Shown here piece by piece: positions 7,881 to 17,545 of a stretch of DNA of 64,000 nucleotides. The notes beneath the pieces were generated by a model. It made no database searches and was not told the origin of the DNA. It saw only the letters and a program-made list of their open reading frames with translations. A program made the position numbers and the translations under genes. Numbering within the stretch: the first letter of the stretch is position 1; each line of letters begins with the position of its first letter. The stretch is from a bacterium (GTDB lineage: Bacteria; Zhuqueibacterota; Zhuqueibacteria; Residuimicrobiales; Krinioviventaceae), in assembly GCA_029561455.1 (NCBI GenBank), contig JAKQIY010000057.1:62001-126000 (forward strand), given 5' to 3'.

Positions 7881-9284
7881 GTGAAGAAATATGATCCGTC
7901 ATGGGGTAAATGGCTATACATTATATTATCCTGGTTTTTACTTTTTTCCGGTTGCAGCAGGGACAATAAAATAGAAACCTGGCCGGCGCCACCGGGATTG
8001 GCAACCAGCGATGATTTCACCCTCAAGGTGAACGGCCAGCCTGTTTGGGTGGAAAAACTCCAATCCAATATGGACCTCGACTCTTTGCCGCCCTGGTTTA
8101 CCAGCGTTCCCTATACCAATGTGGCGCAACAGGTCAATATTGCCAATTTCAATAGCAGCGGACCTTTACAGATTGTCATTACCTGCCGCGATTCGGTAAA
8201 ATCATTTGCCATTCATCCATACAGTCGAAATATTACCGCTCAGAGCCGGGGCAAACAGCTTTTATTTGAGTTACCGGGACCGGACAAGCTGTATATAGAA
8301 ATCAACGACTATCCCGCCCTGTGTTTATTCGCAAATCCACCGGAAAATGGTACCCCAAAACCGGGTGAAGCGAATGTGTTATACTATGGGCCGGGTGTAC
8401 ACCAGGCCGGCATTATAACGCTGCAGGAAAATTCCATCCTGTACTTGCATGGCGGCGCGATTGTTTACGGCGCATTACGCTTTGCGGGTAACAATATTCG
8501 CATAACCGGGCGCGGTATATTAGACGGCAATTATCAACACCGGCTGGTTCTAATGGAAAATGCCGCTAACGTCCATATCGATGGCGTAATTCTCCGTAAC
8601 GGTCGCAGTTGGCAAAACACCCTGGTTAATTGTAAAAATGTAAGTTATGAAAATGTCAAAGTCATCAGCTTTGGCAACAGCGGCGACGGTATTAACCCGG
8701 TGGGTTCAAGCAATGTTACGATTGATAATTGTTTTCTACGCTGCACCGATGATTGTATTGCCATCAAATCCCCCGGCACAGAACAGGTCGTTGATAGTAT
8801 TCGGGTAACCAATAATACAATGATCGGCTATGCTTTTAGTGATGGTTTAACCATCGGCTTTGAGACCAATGGGCCAGCAATAAAAAATGTGCTGGTAAAC
8901 AATTGTGATATTCTTATGTCGCGCGGCGGCAGTATGGTAGACGGACATTCCGCCTTTAGCATCATCTGCGACGGACCTGCGCACATCAGCGATATTTATT
9001 TTGAAAATATTCGGGTTGAAGAAACAGTAGAAAAATTATTTGAATTAAACATAACCGACGGCGCCAAATACGAGGTTAACCCGCAAGGGTATATCAATGG
9101 CGTTTACCTGAAAAATATAACGTGGAATGCCGCCAGGCCGATCATATTATCCGGTTACGATGCAAACCATCTGGTAGAAAACGTGTTTTTTGAAAATTGT
9201 ACGATTGCCGGCCGCCCCCTGCAAAGCGTGGATGATCCTGTCTTTCAAATCAATAATTTTGTCAGGAACGTTGTGGTGCAATAA
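7881..9284 (+). CDS. GH28/GH49-like parallel beta-helix lipoprotein (polygalacturonase-like)
   Basis: A 467-residue lipoprotein (lipobox LFSGC, Cys25) starting at GTG 7881, chosen because AGGAG lies at 7870-7874. Residues 45-165 form an N-terminal beta-sandwich like the one found before the helix in some GH28/GH49 proteins. From about residue 165 the chain is a right-handed parallel beta-helix with GH28-type catalytic blocks: GNSGDGINP (Asp269) and TDDCIAIKSP (Asp290, Asp291). The usual GHG and RIK blocks are not recognisable; SDGLTIGFET occupies the expected place. It is probably a glycan hydrolase on the outer membrane or periplasm, but substrate is uncertain because of these changes. Confidence 0.75.
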   Translation: MKKYDPSWGKWLYIILSWFLLFSGCSRDNKIETWPAPPGLATSDDFTLKVNGQPVWVEKLQSNMDLDSLPPWFTSVPYTNVAQQVNIANFNSSGPLQIVITCRDSVKSFAIHPYSRNITAQSRGKQLLFELPGPDKLYIEINDYPALCLFANPPENGTPKPGEANVLYYGPGVHQAGIITLQENSILYLHGGAIVYGALRFAGNNIRITGRGILDGNYQHRLVLMENAANVHIDGVILRNGRSWQNTLVNCKNVSYENVKVISFGNSGDGINPVGSSNVTIDNCFLRCTDDCIAIKSPGTEQVVDSIRVTNNTMIGYAFSDGLTIGFETNGPAIKNVLVNNCDILMSRGGSMVDGHSAFSIICDGPAHISDIYFENIRVEETVEKLFELNITDGAKYEVNPQGYINGVYLKNITWNAARPIILSGYDANHLVENVFFENCTIAGRPLQSVDDPVFQINNFVRNVVVQ

Positions 9285-9294
9285 ATCAGGCCGG

Positions 9295-11916
9295 CTATTT
9301 GATAAACACCATCTTTTTCACCGCTGTATAACGATTACGGGCGCCGTACGCCTCAAGCCGGTAATAATAAATACCGCTGGCCAGGTTGCAGGACCAGTTA
9401 ATGGTATGCAGACCCGGGCTTTGCTGCACGGTAACGATCTGATCGACAAGGCGACCGCGGATATCATAGATTTTCAAAGTTACCAGGCTGGTTTCCGTCA
9501 GTGTGTATTGTATGCGTGTTACTGCATTAAAGGGATTGGGATAATTTTGCAATAACATAAAAGTATTGCACCTACCCTCCTGTTCATGAACAGCCAGTGA
9601 CCGAATATTATCAGCTCCCGGCGAACCGCCAAATTCGGAACTGACCTGCCAGTTTAGTGGTTGAGAGTTATCCGCTAGCGGATCGGTGAGTTCAAGGGTG
9701 TAACCGGCGCCATCCGCACCGGTTGGCCATGGAGAACCATTTGTAAAGAAGACGGAATCGATCAGCGCCAGGTTTGGATCATACAGGCGCAGTAACTCAC
9801 CATCGTTGCTGATATTAAAATCCATGTTACCTGCGATGTTAATCATACCCGAATGAACCCGCTTAAAATCCAGGGTATCATGGCATAGTACCAGATAGCC
9901 CATAGCGGGGATGAAACTGCCCTTCGGGAAAATAAATTCATGAGCGTCGTTACTATCCCTAAAAATCCACCCCGCTAAGTCGATGGATTCGGCAGAATAA
10001 TTATAAAACTCTATCCAGTCCTGCGAATCCATCAGTTTGTTCGAGTTGTAATTGATTTCATTGATCACAATGGTTTTGTTTTGCTGTGGCGATGGCGCAA
10101 AATGTGCTTTTAGCGTAACATTCTGCGTGGATGGATAAATAATTGTTGGGTCAGCACTGGTTATCCCGCCGCTCCAGCCGGTAAAAATATACCCCGGTTC
10201 CGGAATTGCGGTCAAAGTTACCGGTACATCCAGAAAATAGACACCCTCCCAGGGGAAAGTTGTTAATTGATGGGAATTAACCTGAATGCGGCTGGCGGTT
10301 GAACCTTTTACAACCAGGTAAAGATAGTATGTTCCCCGCAGTGAAAATTTTTCCTGAATAAACTGCCGCATAGGCCAGCTACGGGTATTGGCAAAATTCC
10401 TCATTACATCTATGCTATAGTACCAGACTTGCGCCGATTCCGGCCATCGTTGCCGGTGACGGGATAGTTCCGGTTGGATGAGAGAAATATAATAATCGAG
10501 CATATTATTAATTCGATTACTATCGAATGTAGTATTCAGATGATCGGCGAACTGATTGATAAATTCAGCGCGAAAGAGCTCATTCTCCAGCAACTTGCGT
10601 AATAATAAAGTTGAATAGGGTGAATTGGGATATGATGGGCCATCCACTGCTGTAGCAAATTCAAGAGTATTATGGGTATAACTGTTCGCATCGTACAAAC
10701 CAAAACCAAAATCGGTGTCATATATTATCCACCGCCACCTGCCGCCGTCAAGTGACGGCCGCCAGAACTTGATATTATTGGATGGCCAATCGATATTGGC
10801 AAAATAGATCTCGGCCAGCATATAATGGATAAAATTTTCCACATCCATTTGTGTATTGATATATTTTAAAGCGGCATTAACACTCATATCGGTTTTGGTA
10901 ACATAATCAATCATTTGCCGATAATGTTCACTGCTGCCCTGTAATACAACGGGAGCCGGCCCGGAAGGGGTTAATTCGAGAAGATCAATATAATCGGGAT
11001 CGATATTTTTATGCGCCTGCAAATATCTGTCATTGACTTTTTCGCGTAAATTAAGAATTCCCCAATATTGTCCGTTCAGAAACAACACCGCCGGACGAAA
11101 AGCCAGTGTTTCCAGGTCCATTTCTCCGACCAGCAGGGATTGCATAAATCCATCGCGCAGCATAGTGTATTGCCAGTCATTTCCTGAATTACGCATAACA
11201 AAAGCTTCGAAACGTGTAATCTCACGATCCGGGAATATTTTATAATCTATATCTCTTTCATCATATTGTTTGCGGGCAAAAAAAGCTAATGACTTTTGCG
11301 CATGCATTCTGCTCCAACCGCCAAAAATCTTGATGCCGACATTCAGGGCAAAAGCTGCTGTATCTGCGCCGGGTTCAAAAAACTCAATATGCGCAGGACG
11401 TTCCCAATCCATCCAGTAATTGGCGCCATAATGGGGTATTTCCGACTGGGCATGTTTCCCGGTCACATATATACCATAATCCTCATCCCACAAATTATAT
11501 GGATCGGTAGCGAGCGACACTATCGGCAAAGTGCACTCTTCATTGATAAATAATGTCTGGGTTACCACCGGCCCGGGGTTATAACCGGGTGCACAAGCCC
11601 TGGCCCGGATCACAGTCGTCGTGTCAAGCGTCAACGGCGCCTGGTACTGATCGTCGGTAGTATCGGGTTCCGAACCGTCACAGGTAAAATAAATGGTTAA
11701 ACCCGGACAAGTTTCATCAACAGATAATTGCAGGGTCTGACTTGCATTATAAAAGCCGCCCGGTTGAGAGAACTGAACCGCAGGGCAGCTTTTATTTGTT
11801 AATAAATTGGCTGTGTTATTTTTTGACCAGGAAACGGCGCCGGTACCATTAGCCAACCCGGACAATAAGCCACAAACCCAAATTATACATGCAGACAAGT
11901 TTATATTAATTTTCAT
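9295..11916 (-). CDS. Secreted CotH-kinase-like protein with LTD and type IX sorting tail
   Basis: An 873-residue exported protein. Domain order: signal peptide (1-24); chitobiase C-terminal-like Ig domain (about 45-125, TIYFTCDGSEPD); CotH-like kinase (about 150-490) with MRNSGNDWQYTMLRDGF, GQYWGILNLREKVNDRYLQ and the metal-binding YDTDFGFG (Asp400, Asp402); divergent InlB B-repeat (about 560-607, GYIFTGWSGG); lamin-tail-like domain (about 615-750, IVINEINYNS and DWIEFYN); and a C-terminal sorting domain with QNYPNPFNAVTRIQY. CotH proteins are atypical kinases that phosphorylate surface proteins in spore coats; secreted bacterial versions are poorly characterised. Convergent with the GH28-like gene, 10 bases apart. 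Confidence 0.85.
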   Translation of the reverse strand: MKININLSACIIWVCGLLSGLANGTGAVSWSKNNTANLLTNKSCPAVQFSQPGGFYNASQTLQLSVDETCPGLTIYFTCDGSEPDTTDDQYQAPLTLDTTTVIRARACAPGYNPGPVVTQTLFINEECTLPIVSLATDPYNLWDEDYGIYVTGKHAQSEIPHYGANYWMDWERPAHIEFFEPGADTAAFALNVGIKIFGGWSRMHAQKSLAFFARKQYDERDIDYKIFPDREITRFEAFVMRNSGNDWQYTMLRDGFMQSLLVGEMDLETLAFRPAVLFLNGQYWGILNLREKVNDRYLQAHKNIDPDYIDLLELTPSGPAPVVLQGSSEHYRQMIDYVTKTDMSVNAALKYINTQMDVENFIHYMLAEIYFANIDWPSNNIKFWRPSLDGGRWRWIIYDTDFGFGLYDANSYTHNTLEFATAVDGPSYPNSPYSTLLLRKLLENELFRAEFINQFADHLNTTFDSNRINNMLDYYISLIQPELSRHRQRWPESAQVWYYSIDVMRNFANTRSWPMRQFIQEKFSLRGTYYLYLVVKGSTASRIQVNSHQLTTFPWEGVYFLDVPVTLTAIPEPGYIFTGWSGGITSADPTIIYPSTQNVTLKAHFAPSPQQNKTIVINEINYNSNKLMDSQDWIEFYNYSAESIDLAGWIFRDSNDAHEFIFPKGSFIPAMGYLVLCHDTLDFKRVHSGMINIAGNMDFNISNDGELLRLYDPNLALIDSVFFTNGSPWPTGADGAGYTLELTDPLADNSQPLNWQVSSEFGGSPGADNIRSLAVHEQEGRCNTFMLLQNYPNPFNAVTRIQYTLTETSLVTLKIYDIRGRLVDQIVTVQQSPGLHTINWSCNLASGIYYYRLEAYGARNRYTAVKKMVFIK

Positions 11917-12100
11917 AATATCCTAAAGCAATATAAACCAATAGATGGAATTAAATTATTTAAAATTCACCGGAAAAGCAATAACAATAAAAGGTCTTGT
12001 CTTTAATCATGATAAAAAAGGTTGGTTTATCCTGCTAAAGTATAGCAGGTTAGCGTTTTATACCCCCGGCATACTGTTCTGTGTGATTAGAACAGGGATG

Positions 12101-14056
12101 TCAGGTTTCAACAGAATGAGTTTCAACAGAATGAGAAGCTTCCGGCGCCATATCCAGAATATCGCGTACTTTGAACAGCAGGTCGTTCATTTCATAAGGC
12201 TTTTGCAAAAAACCATTAACTCCGCGTTCCAATATCTCTCCGGCCTGACCATCGGGACTGTAACCCGATGATAAAAAGGCTTTGATTTTTGGATTGAGCA
12301 TTTTCAGTTTGATAAAAGTTTGTAAACCGCCCATTTTGGGCATAACCATATCCAGAATGACCAGGTTAATTTTATCTTTATTCTTTTCAAAGATAGTTAC
12401 GGCCTCTTCACCATTTTCGGCCAGCAATACCCGATAATTATACGATTCCAAAACATCTTTGACAAACTCGCGAATAGGTTCTTCATCATCGACTACCAGG
12501 ATCAGTTCATTACCATGAACCGGTTTTTTGTTAACTGTCTTTTGACTTTTCTTGACCTTCTCACCGGCAGGGAAATATATTTTAAAAGTTGTTCCTTTGC
12601 CCAGTTCACTGGTAACTTTTTCAAAACCGCCATGATTTTTAACTACTCCATAAACCATTGAAAGCCCAAGCCCTGTACCCTTGCCTTTTTCTTTGGTTGT
12701 AAAGAACGGATCGAATATCTTTTCCAGTGTATCCTTATCCATACCAATTCCGGTATCGGCAACAGAAATAGTTACATACGAGCCGGCTTTAGCGCCCATA
12801 AAAAAGGATGTATCGTGATCATGAATGAGGGTCAGGTCGGTTTCAACAATCAGCTTACCACCCTGGGTCATGGCATCGCGTGCATTGACGCACAAATTCA
12901 TCAGCATTTGCTGCATTTGCACTTCATCGGCCTTGACCGAAGGCAGATCTTCAAATAACCGCGTTTCTATCTCGATTGCTTTATCAAAGGTGCTTTTAAT
13001 TATTTTAACAGTCTCATTAACAATTTCATTAAGATTGACCGGCTTGATATCCTGTTTACCGCCACGGGTAAAAGTAAGGAGTTGAGAAGTCAATTCAGCG
13101 CCACGTTGCGCGCTGCGTTCTATTGTTTCCACATATTTAAAGTTGGGATCATCCTGAAGCAGTTTTACCTTCATAAACGAAGCGTATCCCAGAATAGCGG
13201 CAAGAATGTTATTAAAATCATGGGCGGCTCCACCGGCCATCAGGCCGATACTTTCCATCTTTTGGGCCTGGGTCAACTGGCGTTCCAGCTTGACTTTTTC
13301 GGTAATATCCCGGAATACAATGACGGCGCCGTTAATTTCGCCTTTTTCGTCCCGTATTGGTGATGTACTGCTATCAATAGGCACTTCATTACCAAAACGG
13401 GTAACCAGGGTGGAATTGAGTACCAGATTGGGGCTGTCGCCTTTTTTAAATCCGGTTTTAATCGGTTTATTTAACAGCTTTTCATCTTCTTTATTTTTTA
13501 TATTCAAAACCTGGTCAAGTTGCTTATCGAGAGCTTCATGTTGCTTCCACCCCGTTAAAACCTCGGCGTTAGGGTTGATAAATTTAATATTCCCTTCTGA
13601 ATCGGTGGCAATTACCGCATCGCCAATACTGTTCAATACAGCAGATAACCATTGTTCACTCTGTTTGAGTTTAATTTCCATATCATGACGATATAATGCC
13701 ATTTCAATGGTAGTATGCAAACCACGTTCGTCAAAGGGTTTTATTAAATAACCAAATGGTTGAGAAATCTTGGCGCGGGTTAAGGTAGCTTCATCGGAAT
13801 GAGCAGTGAGATAAATTACCGGAATTTCAAACCGGCTTTTAATTCTTTCTGCGGCAACTACACCATCTATTTCCCCTTTTAACATAATATCCATTAAAAC
13901 AAGGTCGGGCTGGGTTTCCGGCACTTTATCAATAGCATCCTCTCCGGATGCCGCCGCATAAGCAATACTATATCCAAGACTTTTTAATCGGTCCTGTATT
14001 TCCATGGAGACAATAAACTCGTCTTCGACAACCATTATCCTGGTTTTATTGTTCAT
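12101..14056 (-). CDS. Hybrid sensor histidine kinase (REC-PAS-HisKA-HATPase-REC)
   Basis: A 651-residue cytoplasmic protein without membrane segments. N-terminal receiver domain (1-125, [12 protein letters not shown], phospho-acceptor in [12 protein letters not shown] motif); PAS domain (about 135-255, [20 protein letters not shown]); dimerisation/phosphoacceptor helix with [18 protein letters not shown]; HATPase (N box [10 protein letters not shown] boxes DTGIGM and [13 protein letters not shown]); and a C-terminal receiver (about 510-635, [23 protein letters not shown]). Input may come from another kinase acting on the N-terminal receiver. The last residues [11 protein letters not shown] come from a 15-bp tandem duplication. 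No partner response regulator with a DNA-binding domain is adjacent. Confidence 0.93.
   Translation of the reverse strand: MNNKTRIMVVEDEFIVSMEIQDRLKSLGYSIAYAAASGEDAIDKVPETQPDLVLMDIMLKGEIDGVVAAERIKSRFEIPVIYLTAHSDEATLTRAKISQPFGYLIKPFDERGLHTTIEMALYRHDMEIKLKQSEQWLSAVLNSIGDAVIATDSEGNIKFINPNAEVLTGWKQHEALDKQLDQVLNIKNKEDEKLLNKPIKTGFKKGDSPNLVLNSTLVTRFGNEVPIDSSTSPIRDEKGEINGAVIVFRDITEKVKLERQLTQAQKMESIGLMAGGAAHDFNNILAAILGYASFMKVKLLQDDPNFKYVETIERSAQRGAELTSQLLTFTRGGKQDIKPVNLNEIVNETVKIIKSTFDKAIEIETRLFEDLPSVKADEVQMQQMLMNLCVNARDAMTQGGKLIVETDLTLIHDHDTSFFMGAKAGSYVTISVADTGIGMDKDTLEKIFDPFFTTKEKGKGTGLGLSMVYGVVKNHGGFEKVTSELGKGTTFKIYFPAGEKVKKSQKTVNKKPVHGNELILVVDDEEPIREFVKDVLESYNYRVLLAENGEEAVTIFEKNKDKINLVILDMVMPKMGGLQTFIKLKMLNPKIKAFLSSGYSPDGQAGEILERGVNGFLQKPYEMNDLLFKVRDILDMAPEASHSVETHSVET
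12106..12135. repeat. 15-bp tandem duplication at the 3' end of the histidine kinase gene
   Basis: The unit TTTCAACAGAATGAG occurs twice in direct succession and adds a second HSVET to the C-terminus of the kinase while keeping the frame. Confidence 0.9.
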
Positions 14057-14431
14057 TAATCGTTCCCATTCACATACATATTATTTCGTTATGTATTGCT
14101 TGTTGATAATTGTTAAAAAACAAAACAAATTAACAAATAATACTTAAAATCCAAGTAATCACTCCTTACTGCAAAAAGAAATGAAAGCCAAAATTGTGCC
14201 AAAAAGAAATTCAAGTGAAATTTATAAAATGTTTTTAAATAATCTGTTTTTTTTCTGGTTCAGATTTATAAATATAATCTCTTTATTTATAATAAGTAAC
14301 GCATACATAAAATAGTTTCATAAAAAATATCCTGGTTTACTAAATAAAGAATTTACCTAGTTTAAACTATATTCTTAAACAGGAAATTTCCGTTTCGCTA
14401 TCAGGTAAGAAAAAATTGTCCCCGACCGAAC
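14057..14431. other. AT-rich leader region upstream of the histidine kinase
   Basis: About 375 bases, strongly AT-rich. Apart from the sigma54-like element at 14186-14201 no gene, repeat or clear sigma70 promoter was seen. Confidence 0.5.
14186..14201 (-). promoter_or_regulatory. Candidate sigma54 (-24/-12) promoter for the histidine kinase
   Basis: The minus strand reads TGGCACAATTTTGGCT: a perfect -24 TGGCAC, the invariant GG and GC dinucleotides at the correct 12-base spacing, and one mismatch in the -12 element. It lies about 130 bases upstream of the kinase start. Confidence 0.45.
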
Positions 14432-14737
14432 TTAATTTCCTTTTTTAAAGAGTTGCTCCAATTTCTTTCTGGCTTCATCCTGTTTATTTACATCTTTCCT
14501 GACAGGAGCCATGCCGGGTTCAAAATAATCACAAAAATTTGCCGCTTCTTTATCTCGCGTCCAGCCCGCTTCGGACTCCCGGCATTCGTGAGCTGCAAGT
14601 GGGTCATAAAATCTGCAATTCAGGCAGCAATGCAAAAAGCTCTTACAGTTCTTGCACGAATCCTGCCGGAATACTCTGCGATCTAGAATTATTTCAGTTC
14701 CACACTTGAAACACCTGATTGTTTTACCTTTATCCAT
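14432..14737 (-). CDS. Small cysteine-rich zinc-ribbon-like protein, function unknown
   Basis: A 101-residue soluble protein with many paired cysteines: IRCFKCGTEI, DSCKNCKSFLHCCLNCRFYD, a further HECRE and NFCDYF. The first two CxxC pairs should bind one zinc, and the CCLNC/HEC/FCDYF set may bind a second. This pattern (a ribbon followed by CRFYD...C.E...DKE.ANFCDYF) recurs in a conserved hypothetical family of unknown role. It is followed at the C-terminus by a charged helix (EARKKLEQLFKKGN). It stands alone on the minus strand, 110 bases after the GNAT gene. Confidence 0.7.
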   Translation of the reverse strand: MDKGKTIRCFKCGTEIILDRRVFRQDSCKNCKSFLHCCLNCRFYDPLAAHECRESEAGWTRDKEAANFCDYFEPGMAPVRKDVNKQDEARKKLEQLFKKGN

Positions 14738-14848
14738 CCCTGTATCACTCTGTAATTTTATTAAAATTGCAATTTTTAAAATAATAGAATAAACTAGCTG
14801 GTATTTACAACCAATGACCGGAATTTGCAGAATTATCTCATTATCCTT

Positions 14849-15571
14849 TTATTCAATCCTTAACCCCATACGCAAAACATCCCGGTATTCATCATCAATC
14901 AGCACTTCACTGCGCATGATCCCTTCTACTTTAAATCCCAGTTCTTCATTCATGTGAATATTACGAATATTGGTATCCAGGGTATTCAGATATATTTTTT
15001 TCAATCCCAGGGTTACAATACCATACTTTAACCATAAAATTGTCGCTTCCTTGGCATAGCCTTGACCCCGGTATTGCGGTTCGCCAATTATTTTTCGCAA
15101 CTCGGCTTTGAGCTGCCGGGCATCAAAATCAAGAAAAGTAACGGCGCCGATTGTCAAACCATCCGGTAACGTAATCATGCCGGTGATATTTTTATCATCA
15201 TATAAAATCTGGTCAATACTTAAAGATTGCGCAGTAATTCGCGACAGCAGAAAATGCCGGCCTTCTTCATCAGACAGCCACTTTTCCCATAATTTTTTAT
15301 CATCGAGCGGGGCCGGTTTACGAATAAACATTCGCTTTCCGCATAAAGGAAATTTTACAATTTCATTCTCTAACCCGGTATAAAGTGTTTCAATTATATT
15401 ATCGGCTTTAGGAGAACCATCCGGTTTTTTTTGCATGGCTATATCGAGAAGATTATTGACAAAACGTAAATAATCAACCTGTTTAAATCCATAGCCGGTG
15501 GATTCTTTATAAAAACTGCGGGCCAGGGTTTCAATTGCAGATTCAGGGATGTTGGTTTCATCTTCATTCAT
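14849..15571 (-). CDS. GNAT N-acetyltransferase, RimJ/RimL-like
   Basis: A 240-residue protein. Residues about 80-240 form a GCN5-related acetyltransferase of the Acetyltransf_3 type: LWEKWLSDEEGRHFL, then the acetyl-CoA loop EPQYRGQGYAKEATILWLKY, and the hallmark LNTLDTNIRNIHMNEELGFK followed by EGIMRSEVLIDDEYRDVLRMGL. The N-terminal 75 residues are an extra helical segment not usual for RimJ/RimL. The substrate, protein N-terminus or small molecule, cannot be told. It lies 183 bases downstream of trmB on the same strand and may be transcribed separately. Confidence 0.85.
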   Translation of the reverse strand: MNEDETNIPESAIETLARSFYKESTGYGFKQVDYLRFVNNLLDIAMQKKPDGSPKADNIIETLYTGLENEIVKFPLCGKRMFIRKPAPLDDKKLWEKWLSDEEGRHFLLSRITAQSLSIDQILYDDKNITGMITLPDGLTIGAVTFLDFDARQLKAELRKIIGEPQYRGQGYAKEATILWLKYGIVTLGLKKIYLNTLDTNIRNIHMNEELGFKVEGIMRSEVLIDDEYRDVLRMGLRIE

Positions 15572-15754
15572 TGTTTACATACCCTTATTTTACACGGTCC
15601 CTGTATGCTAATTTCATTTATGGTAATATTGTGTATATTGAATATTATATAACATTTCTCAAGATTTTTAATTTATTCTGTATTTATCATTATTGTTTAA
15701 TTGCAAGCTGTGGTTCTCCAGTTGCGCCCTTTTATTCCGAGACCCCGTGCACAA

Positions 15755-16399
15755 TCATCCATTGCCAAGGCTAAAACTAATATACTTGATCTTTTTTTCA
15801 CTTGCAAGATGTTTCAGTTCAAATGTTGTTTTTATCTTTAATATTTCACTTGTCTCCGGTTCTTTATAAATATCGGCGATGACTTGGTGAATAGGACACT
15901 TTTCCTCTTCCAGAGTTTGCAATGAATTGTGGAATAATCCATCATCATCTGTCTTGAAATGAATAATGGCGCTGGTATGCACAATATCCCGGTAATAACC
16001 CAGATAGCGGGGCGAGATCAATCGCCGGTTCGGTTTTTTTGAAAACGGATCTGGAAAAGGTATCCAGATCTCATCAACTTCACCTGCGGTAAAGACTGTA
16101 TTTATCACTTCAATATTCATACGAATAAACCGGACATTGGTTAAACCCAAAGCCAGAGCGCGACGCGCCGCCACCCATAACCGGGCGCCTTTCAGGTCGA
16201 TGCCGATATAATTTCGTTCCGGGTTACGCTGCGCCAGTTCCAGGGTATATTCGCCTTTGCCGCACCCCAATTCCAGGGTTATGGGGTGCTCATTGGCAAA
16301 GCAGTCCTGCTTCCAGACGCCGTGTAACTCTTGCGGATTTTTAACAACATTGGCAAAAGTTGCCAACTGACGAAAACGTTCCTGTTTATTAATACGCAT
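15755..16399 (-). CDS. trmB: tRNA (guanine-N7-)-methyltransferase
   Basis: A 214-residue class I SAM methyltransferase that forms m7G46 in tRNA. The SAM site reads LELGCGKGEYTLELAQRNPE; IGIDLKGARLWVAARRA is the following acidic loop; VRFIRMN and the diagnostic IPFPDPFSKKPNRRLISPRY identify TrmB. Length and motif order are normal. It is the third gene of a cluster with purU and a saccharopine dehydrogenase-like gene, starting 18 bases after the latter. Confidence 0.94.
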   Translation of the reverse strand: MRINKQERFRQLATFANVVKNPQELHGVWKQDCFANEHPITLELGCGKGEYTLELAQRNPERNYIGIDLKGARLWVAARRALALGLTNVRFIRMNIEVINTVFTAGEVDEIWIPFPDPFSKKPNRRLISPRYLGYYRDIVHTSAIIHFKTDDDGLFHNSLQTLEEEKCPIHQVIADIYKEPETSEILKIKTTFELKHLASEKKIKYISFSLGNG

Positions 16400-16417
16400 A
16401 TTACCTATAACCGGCAG

Positions 16418-17536
16418 TTATTTCGATTTAATGTAATGAATATTATGTGCAGCCAAATCGTCCAGCATCTTGATAAAACATTTTTCATCTTCACCCAGCC
16501 GTTCAGGTGGAGAAATACCTTTATTGCGGTAATCGCCATTTAGCACCAGCCTTGCTGCTGCAGTACAGGTGTAACCGGTGGTTCTGGCCATGGAACTGAT
16601 CCCGGTTTTCTCATCATATCGATCCAGCATATCATATTCAACCAGGCAGTCGCCATGTTTGTCGGTTCCAGTCAGGATTATTTTCATTACCGTAAATTCG
16701 TGCTCGGTTTCTGCCAATTTCCATAAAGGAAACAATAATTTGGTTGTAACATCTAATGGCCGGACTGCTGATCCATTGATGTCAATCTTTTCAGTACCAA
16801 AGAAACCGGTTTCACGGAATATCCTCATAATTTCAATATGCCCGGGATAGCGCAGAGTTTTTTCTTTCATATTGGGAATATTCATAGTGGTCAACAACGA
16901 ACGTAAACCGTCGGTATTAAATGCTTCAAGGGTGCCAATGCCGGGAAAATTCAGCAATTCCGGTTCCGAAAGGGCGGGTTTGATAACCAGGGCGCCATTT
17001 TCGACTAGACGCGCCGGGCGGGTATATTCTTCCAATACATCAATTGGAGAAAACGGCGCCTTGTATTCAAAAGGCCAGGTGCGGATGAGCGGTAATCCAC
17101 CGACATAGCATTCAAAACGATTGATCTTGATTTGCTGGTTATAATAGCCTAGAATAATGTTACCCATGCCGGGGGCCACCCCGCAATCGACAATAGCGAT
17201 TACTCCTTTTTCACAGGCCAGTTTATGCAGCGTAAATGGGTCTTCGTTGAAAAAGGATATATCGACAATATTCTTACCGCATCGTATTACTGTTTCCAGG
17301 GTTCTATACCCCATATAACCAGGGACAGCGCCAATCACCAGGTCGCAATCTGCAATCACCTGCTCAATGTGCCGGCTATCGGCCAGATCGGCGTGACGGG
17401 TGGTAATACCGTCGTAGCCCTGTAACATCTCCAGGCGCGACAAATCCCTGTCGACTGCCAGCACTGAAAATTGTGTAGCCAGGTCAAGCGCCATTACCCG
17501 GCCGACCATGCCGGCTCCCAATATGGTTATTTTCAT
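16418..17536 (-). CDS. Saccharopine dehydrogenase-like NAD(P)-binding protein
   Basis: A 372-residue protein with a Rossmann domain (MKITILGAGMVGRVMALDLA) and the saccharopine dehydrogenase C-terminal domain (about residues 125-345; DCGVAPGMGNIILGYYN, then LRYPGHIEIMRIFRETGFF). The fold covers saccharopine dehydrogenases and relatives such as lysine-degradation and carboxynorspermidine-type enzymes. No other lysine-pathway gene is nearby, so the substrate is not fixed. It lies nine bases after purU and 18 before trmB, so the three form one transcript. Confidence 0.82.
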   Translation of the reverse strand: MKITILGAGMVGRVMALDLATQFSVLAVDRDLSRLEMLQGYDGITTRHADLADSRHIEQVIADCDLVIGAVPGYMGYRTLETVIRCGKNIVDISFFNEDPFTLHKLACEKGVIAIVDCGVAPGMGNIILGYYNQQIKINRFECYVGGLPLIRTWPFEYKAPFSPIDVLEEYTRPARLVENGALVIKPALSEPELLNFPGIGTLEAFNTDGLRSLLTTMNIPNMKEKTLRYPGHIEIMRIFRETGFFGTEKIDINGSAVRPLDVTTKLLFPLWKLAETEHEFTVMKIILTGTDKHGDCLVEYDMLDRYDEKTGISSMARTTGYTCTAAARLVLNGDYRNKGISPPERLGEDEKCFIKMLDDLAAHNIHYIKSK

Positions 17537-17545
17537 AGTATTACC

